A DNA stretch of 10,389 bases, taken from Prevotellaceae bacterium UBA7017. Its GTDB lineage: Bacteria; Bacteroidota; Bacteroidia; Bacteroidales; Bacteroidaceae. Below are positions 6,178 through 10,389 of this stretch, in pieces (position 1 is the stretch's first letter; each line of letters starts with the position of its first letter). The notes beneath the pieces were generated by a model that did no database searches, was not told the DNA's origin, and saw only the letters and a list, made by a program, of their open reading frames with translations. The DNA is taken from positions 1-10,389 of the forward strand of contig DJWZ01000127.1 in assembly GCA_002449535.1 (NCBI GenBank). The letters run 5' to 3'. The position numbers and the translations under genes are program-made.

Positions 6178-8025
6178 TTATTCAGGTGAAAAAACTCCAC
6201 CTTTTGCTGTGAACTCTGTACTGTATTTAACGGTCATTGCGTTTTCAGAATCTAAGCCCAGACTGCGGTCTGTCAATTCACCCTCCGCATTTACAATCTT
6301 GAAGGTATAGGCATCACCATTCTTCGTCACTACTATGGTAATTTCCTTATCACCGCTCATTAAACGAGTCCAGACACCAGGACCATCCATCATATATTCA
6401 AAAGAGTTAGAACTACTTGTGTAGGTTGTCTGTCCCTCTGTATAGCCAGGAATATTCAGAATAATATGTCCCCAGCCGTCCATCTTGCCCTGATTGACTA
6501 TTTGAACATTGACTGACAGTCCCCTGCCCTCCGTAATACTTACAGCATTATTCCAGAATGGAGAAGAAGGTTCCGGCATAACATATCTTGTATTCAAACC
6601 AGGACCTGCAACCTGTATGATACCGGCACCAGCCTGTGCGTTATTGTTTGCCGTCAGGTTAATCACCTGGTCGGCATCGGTAATCGTAATTGCCTGCTCT
6701 ACCTTGAAGCCGTCGCCAAACTGAGCTATGAGCGTAGCATCACCGGTATAGTTAGCAGGTGCCATCATAGAATAGCTGCCATCGAGGTTGCTTATGACAC
6801 GTGAAGTCTCCTGCATACCATATTTAATCCATAGCAGACATACCTTTGAGCCAGTGCCTTCATTTGTTACCACACCGCTGATTACAGGAATCTTGTTAGG
6901 CATCTGCATTGTTATGGTCCTTGTCTCTTGCGGAGCCAGTGTTACGTTCTGCTTCACAATCTTTGCCTCGTCTGTTTGAGGCCATCCAGATTCATCGACT
7001 ACATCGGCATAATTACCGTATGCATTAGACTCTACACGGATTACCATATCAGTATTGCTTGGCACTACGCATGATGCTATACCGTCAGCACCTGTATAAG
7101 CAGTGCGCTGTTTATCAATGTTTACAGAAATGCCGACAACAGGATTTCCTACGTTGTCCAGCACCTTTACCTTCAGCGCAGCACGGAGTTCTGGTTGATC
7201 AAGGTTGTGCCAGGAGAAATGAGCTACCTGACCCACGTAGGCATTCAAGGTAGCATCATAAGTTGCAATGCCTTCCTCTTCCCAAAGACCTGTGTCCTCA
7301 TTGAAGTTCCAAAGCGGGATGGTTGGAGTTGCCACAGGGTCAACACCATTGGTAACCGGGAATGTCAGGGTTGCAGGACTGCCGGGCTGAAGTTTCTGAC
7401 CTGCATCACCAGTCAACTCTACCGAAATCATGCCATAACTTATAAGAGCTGCCTCGCTTTGGTCGGTACGGATTGCCGTCAGGTCGCCAGGCATCTTGTC
7501 GGCAAAATCTGCATCAGCAGGAGTAAGGTATGCAGACTTGGCAGTAACCGTGCCGGTATATGCATTACCGCTCTCGTCCTTGAAGGATGCAGGCAAATCA
7601 ACTTTCATACCCGTATAATCAACATCTAATGTCTTAGCTGTAGTTGCAGGGAATGTTGTTGTCTGAACATCTGCCAACGCTATATCAAAACGTTGGTTCT
7701 CCTCTGTAATCTTACGGACAACTGTTGCATAGCCTTCTTTCTCAAACTTTACAATATCACCACTTACCTGGTCTAATGTAAATGTACCGTTGAAACCGGT
7801 AGTTACAGAAACAGTTCCTGCCGATACCTTAACTCCACTCAATGGGGAGCCCCAGTGACTAACAACGCCGGAAACTGCCGCCTTTGTAATTACTTCAGGC
7901 ACAGGAACGTCACCACCACCTTGTTCGCCACCACCTGAGGTAGCATCATCACTACTGCTGCATGCTGTAAACATACAAGCTGAAACGAAAAGGCTTAAAA
8001 GAAGCCACAAATTAAATCTTTTCAT
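6178..8025 (-). CDS. Probable surface lipoprotein with carboxypeptidase-regulatory-like and FAM171-like domains
   Basis: A 615-residue predicted lipoprotein. The signal peptide ends at lipobox FTAC (19-22), and SSSDD after C22 resembles the Bacteroidetes lipoprotein export signal, pointing to the cell surface. A glycine-rich linker (31-38) precedes a carboxypeptidase-regulatory-like beta-sandwich (about 49-117: VSGVVSHWGSPLSGVKVS, GFNGTFTL). Residues 135-275 (KMPGDLTAI, SYGMISVELTG, PLWNFNEDTGLWEEEG, VAHFSWHNLD) look like the extracellular part of FAM171/CILP-type proteins. Further Ig-like repeats follow at about 284-330 and 380-425, and an unassigned C-terminal part at 465-615. No catalytic motif is visible; a binding or scaffold role is likely. 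There is no SusC/SusD partner beside it. The gene stands alone, ends at a good terminator, and is divergent from a membrane AraC regulator that may control it. Confidence 0.85.
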   Translation of the reverse strand: MKRFNLWLLLSLFVSACMFTACSSSDDATSGGGEQGGGDVPVPEVITKAAVSGVVSHWGSPLSGVKVSAGTVSVTTGFNGTFTLDQVSGDIVKFEKEGYATVVRKITEENQRFDIALADVQTTTFPATTAKTLDVDYTGMKVDLPASFKDESGNAYTGTVTAKSAYLTPADADFADKMPGDLTAIRTDQSEAALISYGMISVELTGDAGQKLQPGSPATLTFPVTNGVDPVATPTIPLWNFNEDTGLWEEEGIATYDATLNAYVGQVAHFSWHNLDQPELRAALKVKVLDNVGNPVVGISVNIDKQRTAYTGADGIASCVVPSNTDMVIRVESNAYGNYADVVDESGWPQTDEAKIVKQNVTLAPQETRTITMQMPNKIPVISGVVTNEGTGSKVCLLWIKYGMQETSRVISNLDGSYSMMAPANYTGDATLIAQFGDGFKVEQAITITDADQVINLTANNNAQAGAGIIQVAGPGLNTRYVMPEPSSPFWNNAVSITEGRGLSVNVQIVNQGKMDGWGHIILNIPGYTEGQTTYTSSSNSFEYMMDGPGVWTRLMSGDKEITIVVTKNGDAYTFKIVNAEGELTDRSLGLDSENAMTVKYSTEFTAKGGVFSPE

Positions 8026-8087
8026 AACTGCTTAGATTAAAGGGTTAGACAATAATAATAGTATCACAAACAGATTGATTGTTGGCA

Positions 8088-8095
8088 CAAAAGTA
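8088..8095 (-). promoter_or_regulatory. Candidate -7 box for the lipoprotein gene
   Basis: The minus strand reads TACTTTTG, matching TAnnTTTG, about 60 nt before the lipoprotein ATG. No TTTG lies 19-21 nt upstream, so the promoter would be weak or need an activator. Confidence 0.5.
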
Positions 8096-8126
8096 TGAAC
8101 TTATTAACTATATTTAGTTGCATCTC

Positions 8127-8155
8127 TGCAAAACCATTGTTGCAAAATTGCAAAA
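8127..8155. repeat. Triple TGCAAAA repeat in the divergent control region
   Basis: TGCAAAA occurs at 8127-8133, 8141-8147 and 8149-8155, upstream of both the lipoprotein -7 box and the AraC gene promoter. Short direct repeats here are candidate regulator sites, possibly for the adjacent AraC protein; nothing in the sequence proves binding. Confidence 0.45.
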
Positions 8156-8188
8156 TAGCGATATAACCGACAAGAAACAATCTGAATA

Positions 8189-8220
8189 CTTGTATAATTA
8201 ACTAAAAAGATGTAATTTTG
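8189..8220 (+). promoter_or_regulatory. Predicted promoter of the membrane AraC gene
   Basis: CTTG (8189-8192, 3 of 4 matches to TTTG) and TAATTTTG (8213-8220) are 20 nt apart, fitting the Bacteroides promoter. The -7 box runs into the first possible start codon (GTG at 8220), so translation must begin downstream, from a very short leader or a leaderless message. Confidence 0.6.
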
Positions 8221-8228
8221 TGACTACT

Positions 8229-9359
8229 ATGATACAAATGTTACTTACAACAGTGCCATTGATGGCTTGTCTATTCACAACTGTCAATCTTTTCCTTGAA
8301 CAGAAACGACTAAATCGTCAAAATCTGCCAATGAGATGGCTTACGGCATGGGCTATTGCTGCCACCTTATTATATATGGGGCACCTTATTTATTTCCAAA
8401 GACAAACAGAATGGATCCCAGTCAGCGACACCGTCTATGTGGCTATGAACCTGTGCGTATATCCCCTATACCTTATCTACATTAGCGAACTTACCGAAGG
8501 AAAGCCCTATTCAACCCGCCCTCTCATATTAGCATGGCTCTTAGGACCATCCATATTGGGAGGCATAGCGTGCGGAATACTATATTTCTCGATGAATCCG
8601 CAAGAAAATACCGATTTCATCATTCATTATCTATATCACAACAACTACGCCTACCTAAAGGGGAAAGCGAATATACTGGCAATGACACACCAGGTTTGCC
8701 GAATGATATTCTGCCTTCAGGTAATAATAGTAGCGGTCATAGGTACACGAAAGATAAAGAAATATCATGATACCATTAACCAACTTTATGCTGACACAGA
8801 AAACAAGGAAGTAAGGGGAATACCTATGTTACTTATACTCTTCGTGGCAACATCCGTATGCTCTATTATATTCAACATCATCGGACGCTACTGTTTCATA
8901 AACAGCCTGTGGCTCAGCATTCCGTCACTATCATTCACAATACTGCTGTTTCTCATTGGATGGTATGGCATGCACCAGCACTTCACCATGAGTGATGTCA
9001 TAGAGCAACATCCGGAAGAAGCGATAGCTGCCAATATATTCACATCCATAGACAAGAATGTTCTCTGCACACAGCTCGACCAGCTAATGAAAGAGAAAAA
9101 ATTATTCCTTGAACACGATTTACGCCTTGAACAAGTAACACGGGAACTTGGCACTAACCGCACCTACCTGCTGCAGGCACTGAAAGAGGGCATGGACATG
9201 ACTTTCAAAGAATACATTAACCGCCTTCGCATAGCTTACGCAGAAAAACTCATGAAGAACAACCCGTCACTAACAAAATCGGACATCGCAACGATGTCCG
9301 GTTATAATACGCAGTCCTCCTTTTACAGAAACTACAATTCATACAAGAGCACGAGATAG
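8229..9359 (+). CDS. Seven-helix membrane protein with C-terminal AraC-type DNA-binding domain
   Basis: From the ATG at 8229 the product has 376 residues. Seven hydrophobic segments (about 2-23, 37-57, 68-88, 98-120, 152-173, 198-220, 227-247) form the N-terminal two thirds, and an AraC/XylS double helix-turn-helix follows: HTH1 near 300-321 (LEQVTRELGTNRTYLLQAL) and HTH2 near 351-369 (KSDIATMSGYNTQSSFYRN). Such membrane-anchored AraC proteins are common in Bacteroidetes and presumably sense a membrane or periplasmic signal. The GTG at 8220 also opens the frame but overlaps the predicted -7 box, hence the ATG choice; 8238 is another option. The C-terminus stops at NSYKSTR, about ten residues short of the usual GxTPxxYR ending. 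The divergent lipoprotein gene is its most likely target, by position only. Confidence 0.88.
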   Translation: MIQMLLTTVPLMACLFTTVNLFLEQKRLNRQNLPMRWLTAWAIAATLLYMGHLIYFQRQTEWIPVSDTVYVAMNLCVYPLYLIYISELTEGKPYSTRPLILAWLLGPSILGGIACGILYFSMNPQENTDFIIHYLYHNNYAYLKGKANILAMTHQVCRMIFCLQVIIVAVIGTRKIKKYHDTINQLYADTENKEVRGIPMLLILFVATSVCSIIFNIIGRYCFINSLWLSIPSLSFTILLFLIGWYGMHQHFTMSDVIEQHPEEAIAANIFTSIDKNVLCTQLDQLMKEKKLFLEHDLRLEQVTRELGTNRTYLLQALKEGMDMTFKEYINRLRIAYAEKLMKNNPSLTKSDIATMSGYNTQSSFYRNYNSYKSTR

Positions 9360-9387
9360 GGAAAATCCGATACTCGTGCTCTTATTG
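9345..9387 (+). terminator. Hairpin between convergent AraC and MarR genes
   Basis: AAGAGCACGAG (9345-9355) and CTCGTGCTCTT (9373-9383) form a perfect 11-bp stem with a 17-nt loop. The AraC gene stop codon (9357-9359) lies in the loop. The T-tract is weak (TTATTG), and the symmetrical stem may serve both converging transcripts. Confidence 0.65.
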
Positions 9388-9398
9388 TGTATCATCAC

Positions 9399-9839
9399 TT
9401 ACTTTTTTAGCGATTCGATCATTGCGTCCAACTGCTGAGCAAGACCAACATAGTCGTCCGTCTTTAAAGGACATGCAGAAAACCTCTCAGCCATACCGGA
9501 AGGGATAAGCGCAAATGCTTGTTCCTCCATTGCCCTACCCTCTTCTGTTAAACTGACAATCTGCTGGCGCTTATCCTCTTTACCCTTCTGACGAACTACC
9601 AAGCCCTGCTTCTCCATACGCTGCAAGAGGGGAGTGACAGTATTTGTCTCTAAAAACAACCTGTGGGCAATATCATTAACAGGCTGCATATCCTTCTCCC
9701 ACAACACCATCAATACCAAATACTGAGGATAGGTAATACCCAGCTGCGTCAGCATCGGCGTATAAGCTTGGGTAATTAACCTCGAAGCCGTATAGAGGCG
9801 AAAACATAGTTGGTTATCAAGTAGCAACTCGTTGTGCAT
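9399..9839 (-). CDS. ohrR: OhrR-like MarR family organic-peroxide sensor/repressor
   Basis: From the ATG at 9839-9837 the product has 146 residues, normal for OhrR. The N-terminal helix holds the peroxide-reactive cysteine in LDNQLCFRLYTASR (C12), and the two tyrosines that contact the oxidised cysteine in OhrR are kept (Y26 in QAYTP, Y37 in ITYPQY). The winged helix includes TNTVTPLLQRMEKQGLV with the wing KGKEDKRQQ. A second cysteine, C123 in FSACPLK, corresponds to the C-terminal cysteine of two-Cys OhrR proteins such as that of Xanthomonas, so oxidation probably ends in an intersubunit disulphide. An in-frame GTG at 9848 would add three residues (MWI) and put the cysteine at 15; I prefer the ATG. 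It follows the peroxidase gene, probably in one operon, and is expected to repress it. Confidence 0.88.
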   Translation of the reverse strand: MHNELLLDNQLCFRLYTASRLITQAYTPMLTQLGITYPQYLVLMVLWEKDMQPVNDIAHRLFLETNTVTPLLQRMEKQGLVVRQKGKEDKRQQIVSLTEEGRAMEEQAFALIPSGMAERFSACPLKTDDYVGLAQQLDAMIESLKK

Positions 9840-9850
9840 TATCCACACAT

Positions 9851-9864
9851 ATTATAATTATAAT
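9851..9864. promoter_or_regulatory. 14-bp perfect palindrome, candidate OhrR/MarR operator
   Basis: ATTATAATTATAAT is identical to its reverse complement and lies between the peroxidase stop and the MarR gene start. AT-rich palindromes are typical of MarR-family operators (OhrR sites resemble TACAATTnnAATTGTA), but the position is inside the predicted operon and AT-rich palindromes arise easily by chance. Confidence 0.4.
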
Positions 9865-9869
9865 GAAAA

Positions 9870-10389
9870 CTAAAGCATTGCCTCGATGTCTTTCTCAAAG
9901 TCCTTAGGCTCCGTAGTAGGAGCATAACGCTTGATTGTCTCACCATCCTTGGAAATCAGGAACTTGGTAAAATTCCATTTGATGTCACTATCCTTCTCAA
10001 CACTGTTGCTGATAGTCTTAAAAAGGGCCTTCGCTGCTTTCGCCTTCAAGCCATTGTACTCTTCGGTTGGAGCTTGGGACTTCAGGTATTCAAAGATAGG
10101 GTCTGCCGCAGCGCCATTAACATCTATCTTTTTCATTATCTGGAAAGTCACACCATAATTAAGTTGGCAGAACTCCTCTATCTGCGCATCACTACCAGGG
10201 TCCTGCTCCTTAAACTGATTGCAAGGGAAACCTATTACAACGAGCCCCCGCTCCTTATACTTCTGGTTCAGCTCCTCCAAACCAGCAAACTGAGGCGTAA
10301 AACCACACTTACTTGCCGTATTGACAATCAACAATACTTTTCCTTTAAACTCCGAGAAATCAATCTCCTTTCCTTTGCTCGTTAGAGCC
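9870..10389 (-). CDS. Glutathione peroxidase-family thiol peroxidase, 5' end beyond window
   Basis: The frame is open to the right edge, so the start is missing; 172 residues are visible and about 5-10 or a signal sequence are absent. An internal TTG at 10334 should not be taken as the start, since the residues before it (SKGKEIDFSEFKGKVL) are the normal first strands of the fold. The peroxidatic cysteine is in NTASKCGFT (visible residue 28), FPCNQF is at 54-59, the resolving-cysteine motif FCQLNYGVTF at 73-82, and the Trp-Asn pair KWNF at 137-140. Cysteine in place of selenocysteine plus the FCQLN cysteine indicates a thioredoxin-dependent atypical two-Cys peroxidase that reduces organic and hydrogen peroxides. 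The MarR gene follows after a short gap, in the same operon. Confidence 0.93.
   Translation of the reverse strand, partial: ALTSKGKEIDFSEFKGKVLLIVNTASKCGFTPQFAGLEELNQKYKERGLVVIGFPCNQFKEQDPGSDAQIEEFCQLNYGVTFQIMKKIDVNGAAADPIFEYLKSQAPTEEYNGLKAKAAKALFKTISNSVEKDSDIKWNFTKFLISKDGETIKRYAPTTEPKDFEKDIEAML

Noticed and set aside
7195..7629. 144-codon open frame on the plus strand
   Set aside because: Antisense to the lipoprotein gene, with no family signature.
8220..8228. GTG at 8220 as start of the AraC gene
   Set aside because: It overlaps the predicted -7 box; the ATG at 8229 is preferred, though this rests on the promoter prediction.
9870..10334. Complete 154-residue peroxidase starting at TTG 10334
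   Set aside because: The upstream in-frame residues belong to the conserved N-terminal strands of the family, so the gene runs off the window edge.

Overview
The window looks like chromosomal DNA of a Bacteroidales member (Bacteroides or a close relative). Three things point there. A promoter of the Bacteroides type (TTTG, 20 bp, TACCTTTG) lies at 5747-5778. The 6178-8025 product is a lipoprotein with an acidic stretch right after the lipid-bearing cysteine. The proteins (membrane-anchored AraC regulator, FdtA-like cupin next to a FemAB-like acyltransferase, OhrR-like MarR) match combinations familiar in this order. The species cannot be read from the sequence. I see no rRNA, tRNA, CRISPR array, transposase or integrase.

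Region 1 (1-5650, all minus strand, read right to left) is a tightly packed surface-polysaccharide operon running off the left edge. The order is a D-2-hydroxyacid dehydrogenase (5650-4661), an FdtA/QdtA-type dTDP-keto-sugar isomerase (4632-4219), a FemAB/GNAT-like acyltransferase (4250-3297), a Wzx-type flippase (3292-1823), a fucosyltransferase-like protein (1826-813) and a family 2 glycosyltransferase (812 to edge). Junctions are a 28-nt gap, a 32-nt overlap, a 4-nt gap, an ATGA overlap and a direct TAA-ATG join, so the genes are very likely co-transcribed and partly translationally coupled. Together they suggest synthesis of an acylated 3-amino-3,6-dideoxyhexose, its transfer into a repeat unit by the glycosyltransferases, and flipping of the lipid-linked unit. 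The expected aminotransferase, polymerase and initiating transferase are not in the window and may lie to the left.

Region 2 (5651-6177, no gene) holds the operon promoter, a 5' leader with a duplicated hairpin-forming unit, a large imperfect palindrome made of 13-bp elements at 22-bp pitch, and the terminator of the lipoprotein gene. The palindromic array is the most unusual object here and has no assignment I recognise.

Region 3 (6178-9359) is a divergent pair: a probably surface-exposed multi-domain lipoprotein (minus) and a seven-helix membrane protein with a C-terminal AraC DNA-binding domain (plus), sharing a 203-bp control region with TGCAAAA repeats. A local sensor/target relationship is plausible but inferred.

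Region 4 (9399-10389, minus) is a peroxide-defence pair: a thiol peroxidase of the glutathione peroxidase family (5' end beyond the window) followed by an OhrR-like MarR repressor with two cysteines, separated by a 14-bp perfect palindrome. The repressor probably controls its own operon in response to organic peroxides.
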